Counted from the stretch's first letter, positions 47,714 through 59,700 are shown. The stretch: DNA of 64,000 nucleotides from Takakia lepidozioides (GCA_030704615.1 CM060733.1:15066001-15130000), one strand, 5' to 3'. Notes: generated from the sequence alone by a model not told the origin. Numbers and translations: made by a program.

Positions 47714-49794
47714 CTAGTCCAATAGTGGTAAAAACCTTCTTGTGCCTAGATTCTACTCTTCAAACTATTTTAGCTTAAATTCTATAATGTTTGCCTTGTA
47801 GGCCCAATATACTGTGGCCAATTGTATTTTTTCCACCCATAGCAATAGGGGAAATTGGTGTACATTCTATTTAAGTCAAAAAAAGCAATCAATTACACAC
47901 CTTAGTACCAATTAGCAATCTCATTGAACCACAATGTTGTACTTTGCCTTCATTGCCTCTTATGTGGGTGTTGATGCCCACCTAATTCAAGGACCTCCCG
48001 CAAGTCCTCCACTGACACCCAATAAATATATACACATAATCATCAATAAAATAAAATAAATTCAATTTTATTTTTCTTAAATGTGAGGATTTATATGGTG
48101 TTAATGCCCACATAATTCGCGGATCTCCCATAAGTCCTCCATTGACACAATAAAAAGTAAAAATTTCAAATTATTTCGAGAAAAAAAAACATAACATAAC
48201 ATAGCTTTGTGAGGTCTAGGAATTATGTGGTCGTCAAAGTCCACATAAGTCCTCACACCTGATTACAAGCACATAATGGATTCACCCATACGATTCCAAT
48301 TTTCCAAATATCGATGCTGGTATTCTCGCGGGAATAGGTTTGCCTTTGTTCTCAGGTATATGCCCTCTTTCTAAAATAGCACCACTCTGTGCTCACGATT
48401 GCTAAGCGCCTCACGCTTAGTGGGTCAATCTGGATCTCAAATTTCCAAAAATATGCTAATCATCGGCCCTGTTGGGTTTCTTAACCCTTAAGTGTCAAAC
48501 TGATCGGTCATTGAACCATCCAACTCCAATTTGAATCAATTTTGACCCATTAGACAGAGAAAAAGTTTTGCCACAATGGTATTGGCCAATCTTCAAAAAA
48601 TAAAATTATACATGGAGTAAGATCCCCCAATATAGGGTTAACTCAGCTTTTCTGGCATTTGCTGAGTCATCTTGCCCGAGTTGCTTGCATGCAATCATGG
48701 TCAGGTTAGGGGAAGGTTTCCACCATAAGGAGGGCTAGCCCCACCCACATCCCAATACCCCATGAAGGTTCCAGCTACCTGCATGTTAGCCACCCGAGGA
48801 TATATCATAGGGCTCCAAGCTAAAATATAGGTTGGGCTGGGAAGTACCAGGCAAGGCCCAATAGCCTAAAATATTGCCCAATTGGATTGAGATTTTTCTA
48901 CGACAACCTGATCTACAGCGATTGTAAATTGGACGGTATATGTAATTTTTGCAGCCCAAATGTTGGCCTGCCGCTTCAAATCGGGTTATTTGACCCCCCA
49001 ATTTGTGAGTACAAAGCAGCCCACACGAAAACAGGTCGGAAAGAGTGTGTTATCATGTGAGGTATACAATTCCCAAGACTCTCATATCATACAACGAACA
49101 CATGGCCCAAATTTGGCAAATTTCTTGGTTTTATGCTCTTCAATTTTAGGAAGGATTCTTTTTGGGCCACATCTGAATATTATAATCTTGTAATCTGGGA
49201 TATGGCTGAAATGTTAGGTAATAGATTCGGTAGGTGGGTGGTAAATTCAACGGTCACTTTTACAGGGACTCAGAAATTTGGGAGATAAAAAAGATACAGT
49301 GGGCCCGGGTCCTTTTTTCACATCATGTCGTGCAAAAGGGCCCAGACACTTGAAGGTTAAATCTCAAATGAGTCTTAGAACCTACCTTCCCAAGTATGTG
49401 AAAAATAAGAACAGGCCCAACGCCTTTACAGGGATATGAGAATTGACTGCTTCAAGTAGGTACTGCTTGAAACCCCCCATACCCACTGGAAGGCAATACC
49501 AAAGTTATGGGGGATCAATAGAGTTGTCAACACCAGAGTTTTTGTTTTCTGCTTGTACAATTCAGTACCACAGATCTTTTGGTGCAGATGCAGCTCTCAC
49601 TTTCTTTCTCTCACTTTCTTTCCAAATCAGTAGGGAATCTGTTGACTATGTTTGAATTTGTTGTGAACTGTCTGGAGCTTCGGTTGAAGCTGCAGGGACT
49701 CACATTGACAATAATGTAGACCAGAGACTAGAGTGATAGCACACCTTCAGCTCACAAGACAACACTTCGTGCTGAAAAAGGGGTCACCCTTGAA
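47714..49794. other. AT-rich intergenic DNA with a partial tandem/palindromic repeat
   Basis: A ~137-base unit starts near 47962 and again near 48099 (ATGCCCAC(C/A)TAATTC...AAGTCCTCCA(C/T)TGACAC). The reverse complement of 48209-48260 resembles the second unit. No gene is recognised. The right part is VAPYRIN 3' flank. Confidence 0.45.
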
Positions 49795-51315
49795 TCAGAG
49801 TACTCTGAAAAGACTGATCCTCTGCCCCCTGCCGCTGCCCCCTGCTGCTTGAGGTGCCGCCCCAGGAGACTGATTTAATGAAGTTACCTTTGCCCAGCCC
49901 CCCCCAGTGTGAGTATCTAAACCATCGAGATCGTACCCCCTCTCCTGTGCCAGATCACCTGGGGTCCTACCGTCTTTACTCTTTGCATCCTTGCTAGCCC
50001 CACCGTTTAACAGCATCTCGATCAATCCATTGTACCGGAGGGCGGCAGCAATATGAAGTGATGTAGACCCATTGTTATTCTTGGCATTGACATCAGCACC
50101 CTTCCTAATCATCAAGGAAGTGATCTCCTTTTGCCCTCCCTCCACAGCACAATGCAAGGGAGTGTAGCCCTCTTGATCCCTGCGTTCAAGATCACATCCA
50201 GCTGTCTGTAGCAACAGTTTCACAATCTCGTGGTGGCCTTTGAAGGCAGCACGATGGAGAGCAGTCCAGCCGATCTGATCCGCCCCATTGAGAAGGGCGC
50301 CCATCTGCAGGCACCTCTTGACCAGCCTGGCCTCGCCGCGGCGCGCCCTGGATCGCAATGCGTCGCCCAGCGAAAGAGTATCGTAGAGCTCCCTGTGGCC
50401 GGCCACTGAGGCGAGATCCAAGGGGCTCTTTTGTTGACAATCCTTGGCGTCTTTGTTGCCCCCTCTGTCTACCAGCAGCATTACCATGTCCAAATCCCCT
50501 TGGGCTGCAGCTAAGTGTAAGGGGGTCTCCCCAAAAGAACAAGAAGCATTCACATCAGCCCCGTGCTCTAGCAGCAGCTGTACTACCTTGCAGTGCCCTG
50601 CAGCAACCGCACAATGTAGAGCTGTCCAGCCCATGGTCGTTCTGGCAGCAGAGGATGCGCCATTGGCCAAGAGCAGCTCTGTGATCAACGGGTCTCCTGC
50701 AGCAACTGCTTCATGCAGAGCAGTTTTCCTGGCCTGGTTGTAAGCTGTAAGATCAGCCTTGAATTCCAGCAACAATTGAACCAACTCTGGTCGGTTGTAG
50801 CCAATTGCGAGATGCATGGGAGTGCGTCCATGCTCATCTGCGCTGTTGATGTGACCTGGCACGTCTCTTTCCAGCATCTCTCTGATCTCTTCCATGCTTC
50901 TCTGGGATAGCATGTTGCGCAGTATCATTCCCCCCACTAGCACCAAGCGTGGTGCCTTGTCTGAGTACACCTGGTGCATCTTCTTGAACCATTCAAGGTT
51001 CACTACCTCTTTGCTGCTTCCCCCGGGGACCAACACGCTCTGCACTCCAAACCTGTCCAGGACGTAGGGGTAAGAATTTGGAAGTTCAGACTGTGGCAAC
51101 ATCGTAATTTCAACGGTGGCCATGCCCAGAGGTGGGATGATTCCATAAAGTGGCTTTGCAATGTATCTCTTGGATATTCTAGACGGGAATTTTACTTTGA
51201 ATGCAATTGCCATAGTGTGCATCACGCTCCTGATCGTCATAAGCGCTGAAGCACTTCTCTCGAACTCGAAGTCCAGCATCAGCTCCTTTGGTTCTACCAC
51301 CACGAGCCTGTCCAT
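49795..51315 (-). CDS. VPY: VAPYRIN: MSP domain plus ankyrin repeats, intronless
   Basis: This is a 506-aa protein in one open frame. Residues 1 to about 125 form a VAP-type major sperm protein domain (MDRLVVVEPKELMLDFEFER at the start; MHTMAIAFKVK; YGIIPPLGMATVEI). Residues from about 155 to 465 are a string of ankyrin repeats (HGRTPMHLAIGYNRPELVQL, TMGWTALHCAVAAGHCKVVQ, FGETPLHLAAAQGD, IGWTALHRAAFKGHHEIVKL, EGYTPLHCAVEGGQKEI, NGSTSLHIAAALRYNGLIEM). A short Gly/Pro-rich tail follows. The MSP-plus-ankyrin order and length match VAPYRIN, a cytoplasmic protein needed for intracellular accommodation of arbuscular mycorrhizal fungi. A VAPYRIN-like paralogue with a broader role is the main alternative. 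The start matches the family N-terminus (MDRLV). Confidence 0.92.
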   Translation of the reverse strand: MDRLVVVEPKELMLDFEFERSASALMTIRSVMHTMAIAFKVKFPSRISKRYIAKPLYGIIPPLGMATVEITMLPQSELPNSYPYVLDRFGVQSVLVPGGSSKEVVNLEWFKKMHQVYSDKAPRLVLVGGMILRNMLSQRSMEEIREMLERDVPGHINSADEHGRTPMHLAIGYNRPELVQLLLEFKADLTAYNQARKTALHEAVAAGDPLITELLLANGASSAARTTMGWTALHCAVAAGHCKVVQLLLEHGADVNASCSFGETPLHLAAAQGDLDMVMLLVDRGGNKDAKDCQQKSPLDLASVAGHRELYDTLSLGDALRSRARRGEARLVKRCLQMGALLNGADQIGWTALHRAAFKGHHEIVKLLLQTAGCDLERRDQEGYTPLHCAVEGGQKEITSLMIRKGADVNAKNNNGSTSLHIAAALRYNGLIEMLLNGGASKDAKSKDGRTPGDLAQERGYDLDGLDTHTGGGWAKVTSLNQSPGAAPQAAGGSGRGQRISLFRVL

Positions 51316-52436
51316 ATCTCCCTTCCTGATTCAGTCTTGCTAAACCTGGGGCTTAGGTAAGAGCGCCCACCTTTTCAATCAATTACTCTTCAATACTCCT
51401 TGAATGATAAAATCGCAGCTCTTTTCAAGCCACACTTTGAGAGCAAATGTCTTACGTCAGATGGATTTGGTGTTCTAGTAAGAACTTTGAGAATGTAGAT
51501 TAAGAGCCCACAACGTCTAGACCCAGCTGCCAATGTTACATCTGCACAATGCTGAAGACCACCATGGAGCGACAGAAGGTGATCGCCCACAGAAGAGCTT
51601 TGCCTCATGTTCCGATTCCGACAGGCCGCTGCTCACGACTACTTCATGAATACACCACACCATCTGCCTCAACCCATGCCATCTAGCAAACAGAGACTAG
51701 GACGAGCGTAGATACAACTTTGAAACATTTTGTGTAGGAGGGTACTAGAATCTTTTTCCTGGACGCGCCGTGTTGATTAAGTTATTCGGGATCAGTTTTG
51801 GAGGCGTGCGAGAATCGGTATTCTTGCTCGTCGAGTTAGTCCAAATGACTTACTGTTATTAAACCACCGGCAAGGTCCACAAAGGGCTCTTGGCCTGCCG
51901 TTTGTCCCTAGATCGGGACCAATTTCTCGCAGAGGATCACTAGCAAGAGCAGCAGCACCAGCTCGAGATGGACAAAAAGCATGACACCACAAGACATCTT
52001 TGTTTCCAAATCAGAGTTTCCCTGCAAGATGTTGTGTTGAAGCTGCACGTTGCTGTGAGAATTCCAGAACATGTAGTTGCACCGAAGAGTTTCTAATTTG
52101 GCATTTTCGTCACTCTTACTTTTAAACCAAGAGACAGAAGGAACAGCTGGTCCATCAAGCTATCTTCAGAGTGCACAGACCTCATTTTACATCATCCAAG
52201 TCACAGTAAACGTTGGTGGGGTCTTCAAGGGTTGAGCAGTGTCAAATGGCACTTAATGGCCATCAAGTGGCAGGCAGACTGCCTGTCTCTTCTTTGCCAA
52301 AACTCTTTTTGCATTTTTTATTTAGTCCCTATTTCCAATTGAAGGAGAGAATATATGTACATGGCCTGTAACTTCAGCTCCATTCCGGTCAGAAAATCCT
52401 ATTGCCGTTCAAATTCTGAAACTTGTTGGTGGGAAA
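51316..52436. other. VAPYRIN upstream / Pol iota 3' flank, no gene seen
   Basis: This lies between two minus-strand genes. It should hold the VAPYRIN promoter and leader and the 3' untranslated region of the polymerase gene. No repeat or RNA gene is recognised. Confidence 0.5.
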
Positions 52437-55400
52437 CTACAATCGCACGACAAAAGCATCAAGAGTGCCATTTTGAGACCTTGGCTTTTTGAAAGAGGGG
52501 TGGGTGCCAGAACCCTCCCTGCTCCTTGTCCGTGAGAAAGTCCTCCCATTAAAAGATCCTGTATTGTTCTCTTGCAAATCCAAGCTTAAAGCCAAATGGT
52601 AGTCTGTGTGCTCCTGTCTTGCTTGGTCAGTTTGTTCAACCAATCGGCCACACTCTCTGCACCTATCTCCATCAAAGCAGGAGTCACTCTCATTGCACGA
52701 TACCTCCAGGGGGGGTGTTGCTAGAGGGGTACCAACTGCAGAGGTCTCACTAGCATCATTCTGCCTATTGTCCATTTGGCAAACCCCTTTGTCACCAGGC
52801 CCGCCACTCTTCCAAGGAAAGCCAAATAGTGAAAGCTGTGTATGGCTTTCAGTGTCAACCTTCGATTTACTATCCCATGATGAGCTCAGCTGGAAAGCCG
52901 ACGCTGGCCGTCTAGACTGAGTGTTGTTCCAACCCATCCAGTTGGCTCCCCCTTCATCTGCACAGCAAAGCACATTTGCCAACCCATGATTTTCACCCAA
53001 ACTTAAAACAGACAGGTCAAAGCAAATTTGTCAATGGGTGTTCCGCAGCCAGCTGACACGGGAAACTAATTAAAATATCGTAAGAACAGGTACAGATAAG
53101 GAATCTGACTTTCAGCCGGCAAATCCGTACCTTCATCCTCACTATTATCAGACAGATCAGAGGTGAATCCGGTTCTCTCATCTGCGGTCACCCCCGAAAA
53201 ATCCTCTAATTGCAGACACTTGGTTTCACCTTCCATCGTGGCAGCTCTGCTGTGCAGCAAGACAGAACCTCTTGGATGGCCCTCTCGATAGATCCGTGCT
53301 TCACGCTTGCTTATAACCGTTAAGCCCATTGTGGATGACCTCTGTTTTACAGCCTGTAACCCTGCACTTACTTCATAACTCAACCTTCTCTCTCCCTTGA
53401 TATTGGCCAGTCCATCGGAGACCACCCCATCTCTACAAAATGCCTCCTGCTGTGAGCCCACTTGCAAGTTTGCAGAGCTATTTCCAAACCCGTCCACCAC
53501 AGGAGTTTGTAAAAATAAGCGAATGTCACCGGCAGATGAGATCCCCTTGGACGCATCACTAAAGCCTGTGGCCCCAATATTGAGAACCACCATACAAAAT
53601 GAGCGGCCACTTAGACTGTGAAAAAGGAGCCTCATTCCTGCTTCAACTGCAACCTCTCTTCGCTTATCTGCTGGCAGGGAGGTGCAAAGGAGTTCTGGAG
53701 GCATAGGCCCTGATACACTCCTGAAATTCCTTCATGCCCAGAGAGAACTCGACCAAATGATATTAGTGACCTGAGGTATTCGGTTATCCAATATCCTCAC
53801 CCTCAAAAAGTGAACAGAAGGTGAGATGACATTGAGTGTTGAGCATCCATGGAGCAAGTAAATGAGGAACACTGTGGGCACATCATCCACCTTAAAAAAT
53901 CACACAACTGGGTCCTCCTTGTGCTTCTCTATCTGTATCTATTTTTCCATCTCCTGGCCGGCATTCTTTAATGTGAGTGCAAGTGGGAACAGTCCCATAG
54001 GGGTGTAATAATACTCTTGGCGGGAGTGTTACTTTTACTACAATGTTGCATTTGTTTCAAAACCAGCTGCTCCAAAGCTCAACAATGCAAAAAGGGACAT
54101 GTTGGGTTTGACACAGGGGAGTGAGACCATCACCCAGACAGGAGAAGTTACATCTTGCAGGGTCTATGACTGCTTACCAGACACCTTTGCTGCGCCACTT
54201 TATGGTCAAAACTTTAGGGGTGCGCCCAGTTTCTGCCTTATCTTCATCAAGACGATGAACCAAGTCGGGTGCAAGCGACCGCATTATTCCCTGCCCACAC
54301 ACCAAATGTATGATAACCCATTGAGAAAAGACTGCGACAACAAAAGTACAGTTTACAGGAATTTAGAGTGCTCGGTGATGAGTGATTAAGTCTGTATTCT
54401 GTTGCTATAGGAATAACTTTTCACCCTTAGAGGGGGAGGGACTCCAGCCGACGCCAGTGTAAATAAGCCACAGCCCCCAGGGTGCTGTTCCTCCCCCACA
54501 GAGAGTAACCATTCCATGCGTGTCATGCTAGCCATAGCTCCAGCCACTCTGACAGGAACAAATAGTATGTAAAAGTAAGTGCTTACGGCTGTCTGCTGAA
54601 ATGTAGAGGAATTGACTGTAATATAAAACCGACATGAATGAATTACTAAAAATGTTCCCTTTGCCACAAAAACACTCGTCCCTGTCCCAAAAGAGCAACA
54701 GTAAAGAATGAACTACCTCAACTTGTGGAAGTGTTGTGCACATTCTGAAGGAATCTTCAACAGAGAGTGATTTGGGGGGACCTTTGTCACACACTGGTGT
54801 GCCATCATACCCTCGGCACGCATGGTACAGAAACACCCCTATTCGCTCTCCTAACCTGTCATTGAACCCCATGACCAATAAGCCCTCTCATCATAACCCC
54901 ATATATTGATAGCGAGAAGACGAAGGTCTCACTTAGCAAGGGGAAATGAGGAAATCAGAATACTGCTAATAAATTTCATCCAAAATCACGAGAGAAAGAG
55001 AGAGAGAAAGCAAGATCCTTGGGGAAGTAGAACAACACAGTGGACTAAAGAGAAATCAATGACCACCTCAAAGCTCAAATGTTGCACAAAGGCAGGGGAC
55101 CTCGTGGAGGTGAGCAGCTAGCATCTGGGGTCCTCATAGCTCAAGGCCTCTGCCAGGGACGGGGAACACAGAGCAAGAGAGAGAATGTACTCATAAGACG
55201 TTGTTTGCCGAGCCTTGTGGCCATTGACCCCGCGCCCAGTTTGAGCGGAAACCAAAGGGACAGAACCTACCTCTGTCAGGGGCAGACGTTGGTAGTAAGA
55301 CTTACCTTGATACATAGAATTGATCCGGGTTTTCCAGATATCCTCTAGAAATCCCTTCACACAAGCATCAATCTGCTGTGTGTGATTTGCCCAAAAACTA

Positions 55401-55482
55401 GGCCTCAGAAGGGCCTGGGCTTTTGGCTCAGCCTCGAGACTTTCAAAGTTGGTACACAGAGGTACAGGCACAATTCCCAGAG

Positions 55483-55523
<41 letters not shown>

Positions 55524-57580
55524 GTACCCACTTCTGGGAAAGGTGGCCAACAGAAAAATTGCGAAGATCAGCCACTGTTTCAATGCCCATCTCTTTTAAT
55601 ACAGCTTCCATGCGATGTCCAACACCAGGGAGCTGTCACCACTTCAACGGAACTAATGTCACAATCTATTACGAATGACTTGCATTTTCCAGATTGCATA
55701 TCACTTCTTGGGAGAACATGACCCCACAACGTCTTCACTCATGTGCACACAATTTTCATCATGAGCAAGCAGCTACAGTTGCAAACCAAAATTGGCCATA
55801 CTTTATGTGGTTGTGGTCCATGTCCACCTATGCCTAGGTTCAGGTTACTATATGCAGTCAACCAGCAGCTAGGGACTTGACTGGGTATGCCGGTCGTATA
55901 CCAACATGATCTTTCCAGGTGGAGAAACCCGCAATAGCAGGGAGTGTGGGGAACTGGAAATCAAAGTACCGGCCCATAAGTACATAGACACTTTTTAGGG
56001 CCCCCCTGTTCTGAAATTTGGACATTGAAAGGGCCATATTGATTAAAGGCTTGGCTCAACAGACAAGAACATGTAGGGCACTACAGGTCGTCACCACATG
56101 CAAAGCAATGAATGTGACTAACCTTCCTTGCAGGCATAGGTTCAAGAAAAGCAGCCACAGCTGACTGAAGAAGGCAGGTCTGCTTGTTAGGCTTGTTCAC
56201 GGAGGATGACATTTTTGCCAGCATTTTCTGCACGATCCACCAACATATGCAATATCGCGTTGGAGAAGGACTATCAATCTCTCTGTTTCTTGAGAGGAGG
56301 AGCTGACAATGCGGGAAAATGGTCAGAAATATGCAATTTAGATCTGCAGAGCTTGGTTGCAGTATGGACTATACATTATGAGCTATGCCGCAAGACATGC
56401 GAAAGCCTGTCTCTCTCTCCACAGCTGCCCGAGCCTCGCTCACAACATGGCTCCCCACCATAAGTAATCTGTCCTGTGTCTTTTTGGCGTCCTCATTTTC
56501 TAAGCAATTGTTCTCTTCTTTAGTTCCATCCAAGCTTCTCCACCCATTGGCTCCAAGTTCCCCACCCTGTGCCTTCGTGGTAGTTGCTGTGCCTAGACCA
56601 ATCACAATGCCTGAAAATGCATTAACATTTATACCAGACGCCACCCGGGCTTGAACTTCCGCAGTGATGTCCACTGCCCCTTCATCGAGGCCCAATCTGG
56701 CAAAACACCCACTGGAGATGTCAAGGGAATGAATTCATTCCTCTTAGAGCTGACACAGGCCAGTGGGACCCTCATTCATTGAGTATGGCTGTTTTTCCCC
56801 CAATGAAAACTCTTCCCACTTCTTGCTCTTTCACAATCTGGGCGAACAGAATAGCTATGCTTCTGAAAGACAACAAGTACCTTTCAAGCGTGCCGAACCG
56901 GCGCAAAACTCCCATAATATGCTTGCTTGCAGCACGGTACGGTGTCAAATCCTCCCCATTAATCAACACCAGGTCAGGGCACCTGCCATGAATCCATCCT
57001 CATTTCATTTCCTGCAGAGAAAGTGAAAAGTGGGAACAGCTCATGCGAGTTGTCTACTCGCGTCTATGTTCTGCTTGGGCAAAGATAGTAAGAATATACT
57101 TGAATCATACAGAATTTCTTCACAACTGTTTTGCTCTAATCATCATGTGCGTATGTCTTAACGAACAATAACCGTTCTTGCAAACAAAAATGTCTGAGCG
57201 AGGGCTGTGCTGGAGTATTGCTCTCTTTACCGCTTATGAGACCTGAGCTAGTAAGTATACTGGCTAACCTTTTCCTGGCCTCGTCAATCGACACCATCTT
57301 TGGCACTCCCAGTCGCCGAGCCGTGTAGTTGCATGTTACCACCAGAAATTTCTGCACAACAACAGCAATTAATACGTTCTGCCACATGAATTTGATACGT
57401 CAGACAAAAATGTATCACACCTTTCCGCCCAATTGTTGAAAGCATACATGTGACCTAATTGTACGAGAAACATGCACAAAACAGGGAGGTGAAAGGAAAT
57501 GCCTGAGTGATGCCAACAGGGCGGTCGCGCAAAGATGGGCGGCGCAATTCTTCCGCCTGGGCATAGAAGCAATCCACATC
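52437..57580 (-). CDS. POLI: DNA polymerase iota-like Y-family polymerase (5' exon missing)
   Basis: This is a translesion DNA polymerase. Exons (minus): 57580-57503, 57351-57269, 56982-56881, 56696-56375, 56227-56123, 55632-55532, 54855-54717, 54290-54185, 53709-53131, 52957-52437, about 711 aa. The palm and fingers read DVDCFYAQAEEL, KFLVVTCNYTARRLGVPKM, CPDLVLINGEDLTPYRAASK and RLGLDEGAVDITAEVQ. The Asp-Glu pair LGLDE is the metal site partner of DVD. The thumb has KPNKQTCLL and LPGVGHRMEAVL; the little finger has GPPKSLSVEDSF and TPKVLTIKWRSKG. The C-terminus has a UBZ3-like ubiquitin finger (CRECG, then EHTDYHLAL) and ends TLDAFVVRL, PIP-like. The first intron seen has a GC donor (57502-57501). 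The exon ending 54185 could instead end at 54178. The exon supplying the start and first ~10 residues was not found. Confidence 0.85.
54413..54510 (-). repeat. Reversed copy of the short dispersed element
   Basis: The reverse complement contains GAACAGCACCCTGGGGGC, GGCTTATTTACACTGGCGTC and GGCTGGAGTC, matching the core of the 46790-46885 element. It lies in an intron of the Pol iota-like gene. No target duplication was identified. Confidence 0.55.
55150..55525 (-). repeat. Dispersed repeat in Pol iota intron with coding-like segment
   Basis: The reverse complement matches 8385-8770: a (CT)n tract (55485-55520), then coding-like text ([35 protein letters not shown]) ending at a GTAAGT, then the unit with CAAACTGGGCGCGGGGTC and CTTATGAGTACATTC. 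It lies entirely between two polymerase exons (55632-55532 and 54855-54717). Confidence 0.8.
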
Positions 57581-57764
57581 CTGCCCATCCCTCGAATTAC
57601 ATACCACAATCGTTTATTGTAGCCGTGCTGTAAAATGGAAAGAATACAACAAGCAGCAGTTTACAAACATTTGCATTCCCCAAGAACTCTTCAACCAACA
57701 ACCAACCTACAGCAGGCAGGACTTTCGCAAAGTGCAGCGTTAGCCAAATAAGCACACCAATTGC

Positions 57765-59700
57765 TCTCTCTCTCTTCTCCAAGTAGGAACTAGGAACCCC
57801 TTGTTCAGCTCAAATTCTGTACAATGGGTAAGTACCTCCCAAGTCTGTCCCTGTTGTTTGACGAGCATACAGAGAACGAGTATGGAGAATCAATGATTTT
57901 GTGGGGGTATACAAATTCGCTATGCAAGACAGTTCGATTGCTAAGCAAGAAAATCTCAAAATCAACCCAAAGAACATACGAAACGTGCATACGAAACGTG
58001 CAACCACAATGTCACGGAAAACGGAAGCATACAAAATGTGCCACTACACGGGCGCAGGCGTCGGCGGCATCCGCCATAGCATCAACTCCGACACTACACC
58101 CCAAAACCCACCCCAAAACCCCGACTGTTGTGAACCTCGACCGATCCGGGCTAGCATTAACACGTGTCGGTCGGGCTGCATGGTGGCTGTGACAAGTCCA
58201 CCGCCTCTCTATTTCTAAGTAGAGTAGCTGGAGTGGCTCTAAAAATGGAGTTGCTAAGTTCATATGAGGAGGAGAGGGAGGACCCTCTTCCCCAAATAAC
58301 TTAGTTGTGTGTCAGGCTCTACAGTTGTTCCAACATGGTACTCTAGACCCTGTTAGAGTGCAAGAGGGAATTTCTTTTATCTGTCTCGTGCACAAGGAGC
58401 AATGCAGTTGCCCAACCACGGAGCTCACTGTTTGGGACCGAACAAGACTGCGGTGGTGTACTGTGTGGGATATATAAGCGTTGTGTTGGTTGGGGTGGTT
58501 GCTAGCGTTTTGCTGGCGTATATTTTGTACGTGATCGTGACGAGTGCAATGAGGGGGGAAGGGCTGAACCCCATTTGGTGGGTTGCATATGTGGTGGGAT
58601 TGGTGATGGGGATCGGATCTCTTGTTTTCTATTTCGTTCACATTCGAATTTGCTTGGAGAGCAGGCTGCACGCCAAAGCAGTGCACGCAGTGGATGAGGA
58701 CTCAAACATGATATGAACTTGTCGCGGAGACATACTACAACTTTCAACTTTGACTTTTATCTTTGACGAAGTCGAAGAAAAATTAGGATGTAGCACACAA
58801 GTTGAAGTGTTGGAAGGAACTGAGTTGGCATCAAGAAGCCGAGTTGGAAGCTCTAAAAATGTTTTGTCCCCTCTCCAATTTCTCCATGTCTTTTACTAAC
58901 AAAATGCCTTCATGGAGTAACAATAGTTGGGTAAGTTGATCATTGTATCAACACCATTTTTATGTTACTTTTTCTTGGTATCAAGTATAACACGACAAAT
59001 TAGTAGTTGAGATCGAGCCGCCAATTGCCTCAACGTTACTACTCATATGTAAAACTTATCTCTAGCATAATCTTTTCTTTTGATGGAGTGGGGACCAATG
59101 TTGGGCGATTCTTAACTTTTTACATACTTGGGAAGGTGGGTTCTAGGACTCAGTTGGAATTTAAGATATCTGGTGGGGCTGCTGGTTATTAGCATATATT
59201 TGACCCTCCGGATCTCAACTAAATCAGTTTGCAATCATCTATAAGGTTTTCAGTTTAATCGTGATGACGGGCCAAGAGTGACATAAGGTTAGAAACCAGA
59301 GTTTGGGTCTCTCTGTCTAAGTGCAATTGTTAATCCCCCTCATTTAGGCCTAGCGTCTATAGGTTGAGAGTTCTCCAAAAAATCTCAATTAGATAGATTT
59401 GTCGGAAATTTCCATAATCAAGCATAAATATAGTACAAAAAGTAAGTATAATACAGGTATGAGCTAAATTTGACCTAACACCCATTTTAATTGTCATCCT
59501 TCAAATATTACAAGAAAAATTTAAATAGACCTTTAAACAAAAATGTCCTCACTTTCTAATTGTGATTTTGTGAATGCATGAAATTGTGATTTCAATTTTA
59601 TCTATTATATAGAGCTGAATTTTTTTTTTCGATTTTATTTTTAGAGTTAAATTTTCATGTATTCCCATTCCACAAACAATTAAGGTTTCTTTGTGGTGTT
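57765..59700 (+). repeat. Segmental duplication, copy A
   Basis: Landmarks shared with copy B in the same order: GTAGGAACTAGGAACCCCTT (57784), ACATACGAAACGTGCA, GTTGTGAACCTCGACCGAT (58129), the 104-aa gene, TTGATGGAGTGGGGACCAAT (59081) and TTAGAGTTAAATTTTCATGT (59641). Identity is high but indels are common. Confidence 0.85.
58402..58716 (+). CDS. 104-aa two-helix membrane protein, copy A
   Basis: A single open frame from an ATG conserved in both copies. An N-terminal extracytoplasmic-like stretch with CLGPNKTAVVYCVG (an N-glycosylation sequon NKT and two Cys) is followed by a hydrophobic segment near residues 20-46 (YISVVLVGVVASVLLAYILY). A short loop (SAMRGEGLNP) leads to a second hydrophobic segment near 60-82 (WWVAYVVGLVMGIGSLVFYF), then a charged tail ending AVHAVDEDSNMI. 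I do not recognise the family. Copy B at 62358 keeps the frame, length and end, whereas flanking DNA carries many indels, which argues for coding. It reads away from the polymerase gene. Confidence 0.6.
   Translation: MQLPNHGAHCLGPNKTAVVYCVGYISVVLVGVVASVLLAYILYVIVTSAMRGEGLNPIWWVAYVVGLVMGIGSLVFYFVHIRICLESRLHAKAVHAVDEDSNMI

Noticed and set aside
54845-54878. Extending the Pol iota exon upstream to 54878
   Set aside because: The extension starts from TTG and breaks the phase needed to join the previous exon. The AG at 54857-54856 gives QK|LGERIG as expected.
57606-57628. Small exon (HGYNKRLW-like) as the first exon of the Pol iota-like gene
   Set aside because: It has AG and GT edges and a pyrimidine tract, but does not encode the expected start or VI(L)HV sequence and has no ATG.
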